From Apostichopus japonicus (Eukaryota > Echinodermata > Holothuroidea > Aspidochirotida > Stichopodidae): a DNA stretch of 64,000 nucleotides. Below, in pieces: positions 49,001 to 59,834 of this stretch. The first letter of the stretch is position 1. The number at the start of each line of letters is the position of its first letter. Under the pieces are notes generated by a model that did no database searches, had not been told where the DNA came from, and saw only the letters and a list, made by a program, of their open reading frames with translations. The stretch spans positions 19,480,484-19,544,483 of the forward strand of contig NC_092564.1 of NCBI RefSeq assembly GCF_037975245.1, in the 5' to 3' direction. A program made the position numbers and the translations under genes.

Positions 49001-52000
49001 GAACCACCTGTTAGATTTAGGGCTCCAGAACCCAAACAGAGCTGGGAAGGAGTTTATAACGCAACTGTGTTCTCCGATTGGTGTTCACAATATGTCGAGC
49101 CAGACTCAGATCCTTTCGTTCAGAGTGAAGACTGTCTCTATCTCAATGTCTTTGCCCCCAACGGATTGGTAAGTACTAATCTATATCAGACGAATGAGTC
49201 GTTATTATTATTATTATTTATTATATTAGATGCAACTGTTTCTCCGACCAGTACCAGATTCTTCAGGATTGTTGTAGTCTGTTTGTTAGTTCTGAAAATT
49301 GATCTTGTTTTAAAATCATTGTGCTTAAAAGAAAAACAGAATGTTATGCGTTTGGCTGAAATGAATCATTGTTATGAAGGATACAAGTGTTCTCGTCCTG
49401 CAGCTCTTCCAAAAAAAATCCCTCTAATGATCCCACAGAAGCAGCGACAACGTTACGAAGTGAAGTTCCCTTTGTCAATAAATAACAAAAAACAAAAACA
49501 AACAACAAAAGGGACATTTAGTTGGAAACATATATAATTCATTTGAAAGATGATTTGCTGACGTTTCGGGGAATATAAATTGGGGCAATGTACCAGTTAG
49601 TTCTGATTCTAATAAATATCAGCTGACGGCAGTCTAATCAAATAGCCTAGCTACTGCTCTTGTCTTTCAAGGGAGTTACAATGATGTCCCCGAGAAATGT
49701 GTCCTTTGTTTATGTTAGAACCAATAATGTTATCTATAAAGATTTTTTTTTATCTTTCTTCGGAAACAAAACAAAGTTCATTTACATTTTTAGTTTTCGT
49801 TGAAAGACTGAGTATTTACTGTATATGCCTAATTGGAGTTGGTAGAATTTAGCTGAATCTGACATACATATGTAACATTAGATACCACTCAATCAAAGTA
49901 AGAAAAATATGTTGTTATAATCATTCTTCTGTACTTAGACTTAATATTCGTTTAGAAAACAATGCCCAACTCAACTTGTAACATCGCTTCCCTGTAAATT
50001 TGAGTTAGGATGCATAAAATAGTAGTAATATCCTGCTAAAAAAAATACAGCCTTAAAACGGTGTTTCTTAGTTTATGGGTGGAGTATTCTTTCTCCTTTC
50101 TGCTTTTCGTTTATTTTTGCCCCCTTTCGTCTTGTCTTCTTTCACAATACAGACTGACAAGGTACCAGTAATGGTGTTTATTCACGGCGGCGGATTTACC
50201 GTTGGCAGTAGTATGAACTTCCTTTACTATGGAGCGCCGTTAGTCGCAACAGGAAATGTCGTGGTTGTCAACGTCAATTTCAGATTAGGCGCCCTCGGGT
50301 TTCTTGACACAGGTACATAGACAAATGATGAACTGATCAAGGCCAGAGACGTGACCCACGTTTTCATATTCCAACTCTTTCATCATTGCTTCATAGTTTC
50401 AATACACGGTAGATAATATCAACATACGTTAAATTTATTCCATAAATAAAGCCTTCCAACTTTATGGCATGTCTTAATTGTGACAATATGGTCGTTGTGC
50501 GAAGCTCCATTTATGATGATTAGCCATGCACTCTAGTACTTGGTGTCTTAAAGAAGTATGAAAAAATGCTTTCTTCCCTCCAACTAAAAGTTAACGGTGT
50601 CTTACTGCAACGGGGACGCATAACCTGTCACAAATTAAACCCCTGTAGGCAAGGGCGGCGGAACCGGGGGGGCACAGGGGGCACGTGCCCCCCCACTTTT
50701 CCTCAGGTTAAAAATGTGCCCTTTTTCTACCTAAAAATGGAGGTGTCTCAAGTTAGCAAGAGGCCAGTGAACCAGAATGAACACTCGGGAAGGGCCGTTT
50801 CCGGCCATCTGGGAGGGTTTGTAAAACCAAAAATTTTCTTGTACGCTCCGCGCCAACTAATGGTGGCGCTCCGCTCAGATAGTCGTGCATAAAACTTTGC
50901 AAATCCTGGCTACGCCCCTGACTTTTAGTGAATTTCTGTGGGTCAAACTCAAAGCTATTTCGAATGGAAAAATTTGTTAAGATATTGACAAGAAATAAAC
51001 TTTAATTCGGAAGATTCCTACATTAGCAACTAGCATGATTTTACCTCATTTTGTCTCAAAAGAAAACTTGTTCCTTGTTTCCCAATTTGCACATTGGATA
51101 TTGCAGTGCTAGTATGCATATTTTCCTTGAAGGGGGGGGGGATGGAGTGATGTGTATACGCAAATAAGATAATACAATAAGAGTTATAAAGGGTACTAAA
51201 TATAAGGCTGCATCAGTCCAATCGAATTTCTACAAAGTGCCCTTTGATATCGGTGCCCCCCCCCAAATTGAAAGTGTTTCCGCCGCCCTTGCCTGTAGGT
51301 GATGTAAAATTACATATTCAGGATCTACAACCTCCCAATAAGGGTCACGGCTATGTGGGGTGCCTTCGGGGATACTGACATATGCAATGTTTCTAAAAAA
51401 AAACTGAACAAACAGAGTGTGTAGTACCGTGTTCTTATATCCTTCTTTTCCGTAAAATTTGCATTTTTTTCCAATAAGACAACCTCCCAACTTTTTCCCT
51501 TGAGTCTTTTATCGTCCATGCAGCTACGATTCATTTATATATAACAATTATGTTATGTTCTCACAAGGTTTAATTCACTGGTCAACAACACGTTGAGACT
51601 ATTGCTAGCATGGGCGGTGGGGGGGCATGTCCCCCCCCCCCAATATGTTAGGTGGGGATATAGTACCTAATATTCCCCCCTCCCATCCCCAATATTTGGT
51701 GGCATAGTTTTTTTTGTGGATATAAATAGAAAATAATGCGTGAGATTATTTATCCAAATCATATTTGACGGTGGCTAAAACTTCATCCAACACATGCTGC
51801 ATGAGGTAAATGACACTTCGTGGTCGTTTCTGTGACCGTATAGCAAGTTGTCACTCATGATTATTATCATAATGTCTGTACATCTCTTGTGTATGGGTGT
51901 AAGTACGTAAAATCATATATATGATCCACATCGATATGGGTTCACTGAGTTTCCATTTGGCCTGTTTCCTACAAGATTTCTAACCGCATGCAGGCGCGTT

Positions 52001-55000
52001 AGCCAAGGGAGACGAAGGGGGAGACCCTCACCCCTCCCACCTTGAGCATATTTTGTTATGATGTCGCTAGTAATTTCAAAATAGAAAATGCTTAGATGCA
52101 ACTTCCACGGCCTGGGAAGTGCAATTTCCAGCGATCTGGGAGGCATTTTTCGGCCAAAATTTTCATGGTGGCGCTATGCTTAGATAATTTGCCTACAAGC
52201 TTCGCCCTTCCCTTGGCAATTACTTGCTACGCGCCTGTCTAACCGTGTCACAATTTGTTACTAAATATCACCAAAAACGTCACAGACTTTCACCGAAAGT
52301 AGTTTTTACTTTATTTCCGAAATGAATTAGTGAGACGGACCGCATGTATATGTATATGTATATATATACAAAATAGCACGGAGCGCGCGAACAATTTGGG
52401 GGATGAAAGTAGCTACGCGTCTGCACCCAAGCAAATGCCCCCCCCCCCACCCCCTCAATATTTGAAACAAATCACCGCCCCTGATTGATAGAAAGCTGGA
52501 CTCTGCAGCTGGACCAGCCAGTAGCCGCTGTATGAGACGTACCTGACATCGTGTTTTAAGCAAATACGCAGGTGTAGCTTTGTAATATTTTGTTCGCTCT
52601 ATGCATTGGTATACCATTGAACCCAAAGTGAGCCCAGCTTTCGATGATTTTGTAATGATAGGTCAAATGTTTTTAAAGTATGAATAATTTATTTATGCGT
52701 TATTTACTCTTACAGGTGATGATGCCTCTCCTGGTAACTTTGCTCTACTTGATCAAGCAGAGGCTTTGAAGTGGGTAAAGACCAACATTGAAGCGTTTGG
52801 AGGTGATAGTGCAAAGGTCACGATATTTGGTGAAAGTTCTGGAGCTGGAGCTGTTGACCTTCATGTAGTCTCTAAATACAGTCGTTACTTGTTTGATCAA
52901 GCTATAACCCAGGTAAGAACGTTTACAGAAACGGGAACGTTTACAGGAACGTGTACCAAGGGCGGCGGAACCGGGGGGGCACAGGGGGCACGTGCCCCCC
53001 ACTTTTCCTCAGGTTAAAAATGTGCCCTTTTTCTACATAAAAATTGAGGTGTCTCAAGTTAGCAAGAGGCCAGGGAACCAGAATGAACACTCGGGAAGGC
53101 CGTTTCCGGCCATCTGAGGGGTTTGTAAAACCAAACATTTTCTTCTACGCTCCGCGCCAACCGATGGTGGCGCTCCGCTCAGATAGTCGCGCATACAACT
53201 TTGCAAATCCTGGATACGCCCCTGACTTTTAATGAATTTCTGTGGGTCAAACTCAAAAAAACTATTTTGAATGGAAAAAAATTGTTAAGATATTAGCAAG
53301 AAATAAACTCTAATTCGAAAGATTCCTACATTAGCAACTAGCATGATTTCACCTCATTTTGTCTCAAAAGAAAACTTGTTCCTTGTTTCCCACTTTGCAC
53401 ATTGGATATTGCAGTGCTAGTATGCATATTTTCCTTGAGGGGAGGGGGGGGGGCGTTGATGGAGTGATGTGTATACGCAAATAAGATAATACAATAAGAG
53501 TTATGAAGGGTACTAAATATAAGGATGCATCAGTCCAATCGAATTTCTGCAAAGTGCCTTTTGATGTCGGTGCCCCCCCAGATTAAAAGTGCTTCCGCCG
53601 CCCTTGACGTGTACAGAAACGTTTACCGAAAGGGGGGAGGGGGGAAGGGGTTCTAAAATAATGATTTAATAAATAATAATAATAATCAAAAATTTTAATC
53701 AAAAAATGATTTAACAATAGGGTGAAATTATATATCCGAATGAAACGAAAGTTGCGAACTATATACCCAAACCTCTTCCAACCAGCACCCCTTCTTCCGA
53801 TATAAGGCAGGCTCATCTTTAAATGATCTTCAAAAATGTTCCATTATAAGTCTTACGGACGACCAAAATCTATCATTTTTTATGGTCCTTCTTATTGGGC
53901 GAGTCAATTTGATCTTGCTAGTTATGCCACGCTTACGTTTTCTTCGGTTTTGAATTAAAAATTGTAGAGGAAAATGGAATTGAAATTTTATCCTTCACTA
54001 AAAAGGATGTTTTACTGATTATAAAGAGAAGTTTGCACCAAATATATAGATTATAAAGATAGTTTTTGCTTTTCGTAGAACCAGAAAGTAATCTTGATGT
54101 CTTTCCGCTTCATGTTACGTAAAAGAGATCACCAGTTTCAATATCTGTGAGAGGATCGACCGACTTTTGTCTCACTTCCTTTAGAGTGGATCTGCAATAA
54201 CTGCTTGGGCTTACAGGGAAGAATTTGAAGCTATGAAACTTGACGAAGCTTTTAGATTAGGGAGAGCAGTGGGATGTAACAACAAAGACACTCAGGAACT
54301 CGTCGATTGTTTAAGGACACTCGACCCCCAGTACCTAGAAACTGCAACGGTAGAGGTATGGCAGTCTTCTTACATCACGTGACTGTATTACGTCACATAT
54401 AATGGACTACATTGTAAAACATGCGCGCAATATTTTACGTGTGTGTGTGTATGAGGGATGGGCTTGCAGGTGGCGCCAAAGTAATAAAACCCCGAGCTAG
54501 CAAGACGGAATCTTATTCTTTTCAAGCAATTGTCTATAGCTCAGAAAAAAAACGAGAAGCATCTAACAGGAGAGAAGCCATGACTTCACAATGGACCGGC
54601 TGAGGGGGGTTGGAGCCGTTGAAGCCGTAGAAGCCGTTGGAACCGACTACCTTATAGTAGTACTGCGGTCGTCCTCCCGAAAAAAAAATATGAAATTTAC
54701 ATTAGGTCTACAATTGGTCGTAATTTGTCGTAATTGGTCGTAATTTTATTTTTCATTTTTGTGTGCGGTTGAAATACGGAGTGGGTTTCATTTTTGTGTG
54801 CAGTTGATATACGGAGTGGGTTGTAAAGCCCTTAACCCCCCCCCCCTTCCTCTACGCCATTCTTTTGATAAGTTCTTTCTCCTTATCTCCCATTTTTTAT
54901 TATGGTCTTTACGATACGATAGAATGTAATCCGAATGGGCCCGACGATAGATGGCGTTTTCCTTGATGAGTCTCCTTTGAAATTATCAGAGCGTGGAGAC

Positions 55001-58000
55001 TTTAAAACTTGTCCGATTATGATTGGATTCAACAAGGATGAAGGGACTATATTCCTCTTGAACGACGTGCCTAATGTCTTTAACTCCGATGACCCACCTT
55101 ACGTCAACAAGACCTTATTTGATAGGGTAAGAAAACTGCTATGTCACAACGAAATACAACAATGATTGTCCAATCGCATGCATGTGATTAGCACCTTTAT
55201 GTATTAGCCGTATTTTCATTCATTTTAAGTAAGTCTAGCTTGTTAACCTTTCGCAACATTTATACCAGAAAGCGGGGGGAAACGAACTAAACAGACAATG
55301 TATCTTGATAAACTTGACTAACATTTGGTAATTGTAAAAAAGTCTGCACCCAACTTGTTATCGATTGAACAAGCCCTGTTCATTTTCTCTGTTTATGAAT
55401 AGCCCCCTCGCTTTTGTAAACTTCACACCGCCTTGTATTCTCTAAATAGAAATTAATTTTACAAAGAGAAATGTCTTATTTGGTGATGTTTTGTAATATC
55501 TTCCACTCTGGATAAATGATTTGAATCCATCAAATGTCTTCAACTGTTGAAATTACGCATTTTCGTACTACAGCATCATAAGAGAATCCACGCAGATATC
55601 CCTTGGTGATTTATAATGTCTGCAGTAGGTGTTTGACACAATCTATTTATATTCCTTTAACTACGCTCATCGAATATCCCACTAAGGGCCCAGGGCGGTA
55701 GGGAGGGACCATTAGTGGCTCCATGGTCCATCAACCACCTTTTGAAGATGTAATAGCGCGATACAAACGCACACAATGATAACGTATTTTGTTGCAAATA
55801 CATACTAACATTAACAGGTTCTTTGTTTGATTATTAACTTGCAATTACTTTCTTTTCGTGCACTGGCATCAGTCCGTGACCAGGTCGCTCTTGATCAATA
55901 ACGGAGTTTCTCACGTGATTGTGGAGGACGCCGTGAAGCAGCAATACGTTCCATGGGAATACGCAGACCACGAAGATTTCGATTACTTTGAGACTTTCAA
56001 CCCAATTTATGGTGATGAAGTATTCAGTTGCCCATCCCTAGTGAGAGCGCGTGCGCACGCAATGATGACGTCAGGACCAGTTTATCTTTACTTTATGACT
56101 GTTGTGCCAACGGTGTAAGTTTCGTTTTTAATAGTAATACTAATAGCAATAACAATAATAATAATAACAATGACATCAACAAGAACGGCAACGACAACAA
56201 TAATAATAATAATAATTAGTATAATAATATCGTGACATACGGTACCTCTGGATGAATAGTAAGTTAATATTTGATGTCAACATTTCTACGAGAGCAAATC
56301 TAAGGGCACAGTGGGACTAGGGGAAGGGGAGGGGAAGCAGGCGACGAGTAAAGAAAAAATATAAACGTGAAGGAAACGGTGTGACGAGTTGTGTGGATGG
56401 CGGGGGGCAGTGGCGTAGCCACGGGGGGGGGGGCTTGGGGCGACAACCCCCATGAAAGCTTGTCGCCCCAGTCGCCCTCATTATATATCATTGGTCTAAA
56501 ATGGTCTCGAATCTCCATGATGACCACTCATGAACGACCTTCGACCGCGGACCGGCGGTAGGCTATAGTTGCTGAAAAACCTGACGTGACATAGCGCATA
56601 GGCCGAGAAGTCTACAGTAGTCGCACTGTACTGAAAACGCATGTTAACGACCGTCGAATTATAATTCCTGCTCTACAAGACTAGAAACACACATAATGTG
56701 TACTACTGAATCTGTGTGTTCGACTGTCAGTTTGACATATAGTTCGGTCATTTCAGTATGTTACTTGGCTGAAAGCCCAGTCAATCTTTCCTTATTTTCC
56801 ACGCGCAATTTGCAGATTTGTCGAAAAATGTCAATGCCGGTGTCAAACTCACAAAAGATATGTCATGATATTTCGAAGTAACTTACCAGACTGTTTTTTT
56901 CTATTTCACTAAACTATTTGATGACCATATCAAGACATGGGATCTCAAAATAAAGGATGTTGAGAAAACTTGAGCAGCTTACAAGGCCTGGGAAGTGTCA
57001 TTTCCAACGATCTAGGAGGCCTTTTTAGCTAGATTTCCGGTACTCTGCGCGCCAACTCAAGGTGGCGCTCCGCTTAAATAGTAACAAGACGCCCTCCCAG
57101 GAAATGGTCAAGCCCCCCGCGCCCCCACTGAAAAATCCTGGCTACGCCACGGGGGGGGGGGGGGAGGTAAAGCCTAAAGTAGGGGAAGAGTTAACTTAAC
57201 GATGCCTGTAAGGAAGACAGGCGGACTATCTCTTCGCTATTTGAGTTGTTTAAACCGTTCTTTTCTCGGAAAATGAAAACAATCATGTTGGAACGGTCAA
57301 AGCTGGATCGTCACCATATAGTTAATAGGACATTCCTTACATTTGACATGTTTTCAAGGTGGATATTGTGAATAAAAAATAAATTTAGAAAGATTAAATG
57401 CACACACCAGTTTTTACAGGACTGTTACATATCGAAATTAAAATTTTAGCTTGAATTCTTTGTTATTAAATCGACGGTTTGCAAAATTTCCCAGAAGTCG
57501 GAAAATTTATTTACAGTTTTCGGAGCTTGCCGAAGGTATTTTTCCATACATTCTGGGCATCTATTATGAAGGGCGAGGGGGGGGGGGTAGTCTAGATCAT
57601 GCCTCATGGGCATAAAAGTTGTCAGAACGCTGATTAATATTTATATCTGAGTCAGTATGGTTAAACGTGTGTATATGTACCATATACCCCCCCCCCCACA
57701 CCCCATGCAGTTTCGAAACCATACTACACACTTTAGAATGTTTGAAAAGTTTAAAATGCCTGCTATCATGTATGTAACACTCGTTGTACTGAAATGTATT
57801 TGGTGACGTAACTGAGAAGAAGTCTCCTTTAACTCAGAAGATTCATATTTCTCCCATTGTGCCATAATATAGACATATTTGACAGTAATTTCGTCGTTAT
57901 TATGACCTTTGTTGTGACACTGTTTCCAACTAGCGCTCCTTTTGCTGTTATCCAGGTCCGTTCATGGTAGTTATGGTAACGGTCCCAAATGGCTCGGTGC

Positions 58001-59834
58001 TGCCCACGCTGAAGAGTTGCAGTACGTGTTTGGATATCCATTTATTCCAGAGCTAGAGACTATCCATGGAATACTGACCGATCCTGAAAAGGAAATTTCA
58101 GTCAAGTTTATGAGATTCTGGACAAACTTTGCCAAATCAGGGTAAAACCGTCGAGATGACATAATATACATTCAAACTATTATCACTTGAGAGCTATATG
58201 GGCATAATGTTATATAAATGCCATAACATGCAATAGACCTATACCTTCCGCGTGCATATAGCAGCTAAGTATAATACCTTCTTTGTGAAAAGATGGATGA
58301 TAAATGTATATGTGTTTGTTATCCCTTGTTTTGTTTCTGAATAATTTATTTGCTACTTTTTTATCTGTTTTTGTTTATGTTAGATGTTCTGTATGTTATG
58401 TTGCTAAGTACTAATTTTACGCAATTAGCAAGTTTACTAAGATAAGCTTATGCTGTGTCTAATAACATCCACTTTCACCATAAACTGATTCCAGAACAGC
58501 AACACAAAATGGAAACTATAAGTTCCCCTCTCCATGAGTAAAAATCACGTCACGACTTAGACGGTGACTTTGTAGTGACGTCATGATTAAATTCGTCGAT
58601 GTACTAAGAATTGAGTGATGTATACCTATATCAGATCCGCCTTTGTTTCAAAGAGATATAGGCACTATGACACATAACTCTATTCACGTATAGGCTCAAA
58701 GAAATATAGGCACTATGCCACATAACTCTATTCAAGTATAGGCTATGTTCATCGTCCATTACATAGCCTACACTCTGTAAGGCAATAGTCTACCGCCAAA
58801 TGTCTCGCTAATACAGCTATTGCTATTTGTCCGTGTTATTTATATACAGCGATCCAAGTCGTGCAGATTCCTCTTCATCCTCTGGGGGAGGGGAGTGGGC
58901 GTGGCCAACCTTCACTGTTCCCGAGCTACAATATAAAGAGCTATCATACAACATGGCTGTTGGAAGAGGATTGAAAGCTGACGAGTGTGCCTTCTGGAGC
59001 GAGTTTGAACCGGAGTTACAAAATGCTTTAGGTATATAGATATGTTGTCAATGTAGTATATATGACTCTATATATTAGACATGATCTAAGCTGACGTCTT
59101 ACATAATATCAGTACTTTTTAAGAAATGTCACCGAAGATGGTGCCCGGGCACGAAAACTAAACGACTTAACTGATCCACCCTCGGTTTCATGTTTATTTA
59201 CCCTTTATTGTACTTTTCTCGCCGATTTTTTGTTGTTGCTATCCCCTCCCCTCCCCTCCCCTCACCTCCCGCGCCTCCATCTTAATCCTAAAAGAGTGAG
59301 CATTCACACTTTGATAGTGTCCAGGATATAGTTACTGTTTTGAGGAGTAATATTCACTGTTACCGAAGAGTGGCTTCATTGAAAAGAAGGTCGAAGCAAT
59401 TAGAGGATAATTTCGCTTTATTTTGGCGCTACAATTTTAGCATTCCACCACACTTAAGCTAGCAGGGGACTTCGCTCCTTAAAAGGTGATTATCCTGATG
59501 ATCCTGAATTCTCTCAAAGAGTGAATTTTCACTCGTAATAATTATGGAGTTATAATTATGTTATATAGAAACCTACAAACTAACTGCTTGTTTTCTTATA
59601 GCGTAAATAAAAACAATCCGTCGTTTTGACCACCAGTTCGTGAAGTAAAAAATAAGATTTTGCTTCACCGAATTTACATATAGGGGAAAGCGTTATTTAT
59701 TTCATTGTATTTAACCCTCAGCTTCAATGGATCAGTCCGAGTTGGAATGGCGGGAAGAATTCTCCGGATGGCAAGATGACCTGGAAGAATGGAGAATGTC
59801 GTTCTCCGATTATCAAAATGAACCCACCTGTTGA
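45889..59834 (+). CDS. Cholinesterase-like type-B carboxylesterase with C-terminal WAT/T tail (complete, 10 exons)
   Basis: Ten GT-AG exons with matching phases total 1806 nt, giving 601 residues; human AChE has 614. Residues 1-19 form a signal peptide, so the enzyme is secretory. The alpha/beta-hydrolase core shows SEDCLYLNV (103-111), oxyanion loop HGGGF (128-132), nucleophile Ser211 in GESSGAG, Glu333 in NKDEG and His459 in GAAHAEEL: a full catalytic triad for ester hydrolysis. Residues 568-601 copy the tetramerisation tail of vertebrate AChE-T/BChE in length and aromatic spacing, so membrane or collagen anchoring through a PRAD partner is likely. The C89-C106 loop is short and lacks Trp84 of the choline site, and acyl-pocket Phe288/Phe290 are replaced, so acetylcholine may not be the substrate. 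All ten exons are intact and several introns contain hAT-like insertions. Confidence 0.93.
46135..48068 (+). mobile_element. hAT-like element in cholinesterase intron 1 (perfect TSD GTAAATAT)
   Basis: Ends CAGTGGCGGAGA and TCTCCGCCAGTG are inverted repeats with one mismatch, flanked by GTAAATAT at 46127-46134 and 48069-48076. The 1934-bp interior has C-rich tracts near both ends, two copies of the shared core (about 47740-47830 and 47893-47995) and a nested second element (46715-47262). No transposase frame. Confidence 0.87.
46715..47262 (+). mobile_element. Nested hAT-like element with CATGGGCGCAGATC ends
   Basis: Perfect 14-bp inverted ends CATGGGCGCAGATC and GATCTGCGCCCATG. Flanks CTCCAAAC and GTCAAAAC agree at 6 of 8. 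It carries the shared core at about 47108-47218, with a double change in the hairpin stem (GCGCGA / TCGCGC). Confidence 0.75.
48505..48960. repeat. GTC/GTT triplet-rich low-complexity tract
   Basis: About 450 bp of degenerate GTY triplets just upstream of cholinesterase exon 2. It gives long open frames on both strands (Val/Ser-rich or Asp/Asn-rich), which are artefacts. The pyrimidine-rich plus strand supplies the tract before the exon 2 acceptor. Confidence 0.85.
48986..49168 (+). CDS. Cholinesterase exon 2: GVPYAEPP to SEDCLYLNV
   Basis: Acceptor TTCTGAAG, donor GTAAGT, 61 codons. It encodes [28 protein letters not shown] and [14 protein letters not shown] (carboxylesterase-B signature 2). 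Cys89 and Cys106 should form the first disulfide; the loop between them has only 16 residues and no Trp. The exon starts just downstream of the GTC/GTT triplet repeat. Confidence 0.93.
50153..50312 (+). CDS. Cholinesterase exon 3: oxyanion hole
   Basis: Acceptor AATACAG, donor GTACAT, phase 0 to 1. It encodes [18 protein letters not shown] and [24 protein letters not shown] supplies backbone amides of the oxyanion hole, and [10 protein letters not shown] matches the esterase consensus YRxGxxGFL. Confidence 0.95.
50650..51291 (+). mobile_element. hAT-like element A in cholinesterase intron 3 (perfect TSD CCTGTAGG)
   Basis: Ends CAAGGGCGGCGGAA and TTTCCGCCGCCCTTG are inverted repeats, flanked by CCTGTAGG at 50642-50649 and 51292-51299. 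642 bp; C-rich tracts near both ends; shared core at about 50796-50885. Very similar along its length to the element at 52957-53606. Confidence 0.9.
51609..52483 (+). mobile_element. hAT-like element D, copy 2 (composite with nested E)
   Basis: Ends CATGGGCGG and CCGCCCCTG; flanks ATTGCTAG and ATTGATAG match at 7 of 8. The interior follows D copy 1, with the nested E (about 51993-52228, CAGGCGCG to CGCGCCTG, followed by TCTAACCG). E here has lost the left half of the core hairpin. Confidence 0.82.
52716..52912 (+). CDS. Cholinesterase exon 4: catalytic serine
   Basis: Acceptor CTTACAG, donor GTAAGA, phase 1 to 0. It encodes [40 protein letters not shown] and LFDQAITQ. Ser211 sits in G-E-S-S-G, the nucleophile elbow. 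A hAT-like element begins 44 bp past the donor. Confidence 0.96.
52957..53606 (+). mobile_element. hAT-like element A, copy 2, in cholinesterase intron 4 (perfect TSD ACGTGTAC)
   Basis: The same ends as 50650-51291, with ACGTGTAC at 52949-52956 and 53607-53614. It begins only 44 bp after the exon 4 donor, inside a small GAACGTTTACAG repeat. Shared core at about 53092-53190. Confidence 0.9.
54185..54355 (+). CDS. Cholinesterase exon 5
   Basis: Acceptor CTTTAG, donor GTATGG, 57 codons, phase 0 to 0. It encodes [34 protein letters not shown] and ends [11 protein letters not shown]. The Trp after SGS corresponds to the acyl-pocket Trp233 of Torpedo AChE, and the two Cys form the second conserved disulfide. 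Confidence 0.93.
54700..54825. repeat. Short tandem duplications in intron 5
   Basis: GTCGTAATTGGTCGTAATT units are followed by two copies of about 40 bp containing TTTCATTTTTGTGTGC and ATACGGAGTGGGTT. Confidence 0.75.
54923..55126 (+). CDS. Cholinesterase exon 6: catalytic glutamate
   Basis: Acceptor CGATAG, donor GTAAGA, 68 codons, phase 0 to 0. It encodes [30 protein letters not shown] and [12 protein letters not shown]. Glu333 in KDEG is the acid of the triad. The acyl-pocket region reads NVIRMGP where AChE has FRFSFVP. Confidence 0.93.
55873..56114 (+). CDS. Cholinesterase exon 7
   Basis: Acceptor GCATCAG, donor GTAAGT (inside ACGGT|GTAAGT), phase 0 to 2. It encodes [20 protein letters not shown], a partner-helix region, [12 protein letters not shown] and [13 protein letters not shown], matching the C-P-x-x-x-x-A and YLY-x-F elements of esterases. 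Confidence 0.92.
56143..56217. repeat. AAT/AAC trinucleotide microsatellite
   Basis: Imperfect (AAT)n with AAC interruptions in intron 7, starting 29 bp after the exon 7 donor. Confidence 0.85.
56408..57152 (+). mobile_element. hAT-like element in cholinesterase intron 7
   Basis: Ends CAGTGGCGTAGCC and GGCTACGCCACGG are inverted repeats with one mismatch. The flanks are G-rich (GCGGGGGG and GGGGGGGG), so the duplication cannot be fixed exactly. Shared core at about 56980-57085. Confidence 0.78.
57956..58141 (+). CDS. Cholinesterase exon 8: catalytic histidine
   Basis: Acceptor ATCCAG, phase 2 to 2, ending TCAGG|GTAAAA. It encodes [33 protein letters not shown] and [11 protein letters not shown]. 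His459 aligns with the catalytic His of GVIHGYE in Torpedo AChE, and F-x-x-FAKSG is the usual helix before the C-terminal domain. Confidence 0.94.
58648..58745. repeat. About 51-bp tandem duplication in intron 8
   Basis: Two copies of a segment with TATAGGCACTATG and CACATAACTCTATTCA and GTATAGGCT. Confidence 0.8.
58850..59031 (+). CDS. Cholinesterase exon 9: end of catalytic domain
   Basis: Acceptor ATACAG, donor GTATAT, phase 2 to 1. It encodes [40 protein letters not shown] and [16 protein letters not shown] (the C-x-FW-x-x-F-x-P motif). If the donor is not used, the frame closes two codons later (stop at 59037-59039), giving a short read-through form. Confidence 0.93.
59722..59834 (+). 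CDS. Cholinesterase exon 10: T-peptide (WAT tetramerisation domain)
   Basis: Acceptor CCCTCAG, phase 1, stop TGA at 59832-59834. The 34 residues from DQSELEW to the final Cys have the same length and spacing as the AChE-T tail of vertebrates: W574, F578, W581, W588, F592, Y595 and a Cys near the C-terminus. Only one of the seven aromatic positions differs (Asp for Tyr). The tail forms an amphiphilic helix that assembles tetramers around a proline-rich anchor. Confidence 0.9.

Noticed and set aside
48476-49035. Asp/Asn-rich (minus) and Val/Ser-rich (plus) frames
   Set aside because: They result from the GTY triplet repeat before cholinesterase exon 2.
49067-49537. 156-residue continuous frame through cholinesterase exon 2
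   Set aside because: Only the part up to 49168 is exon; the rest is intron read-through past a GTAAGT donor, with lysine-rich filler.
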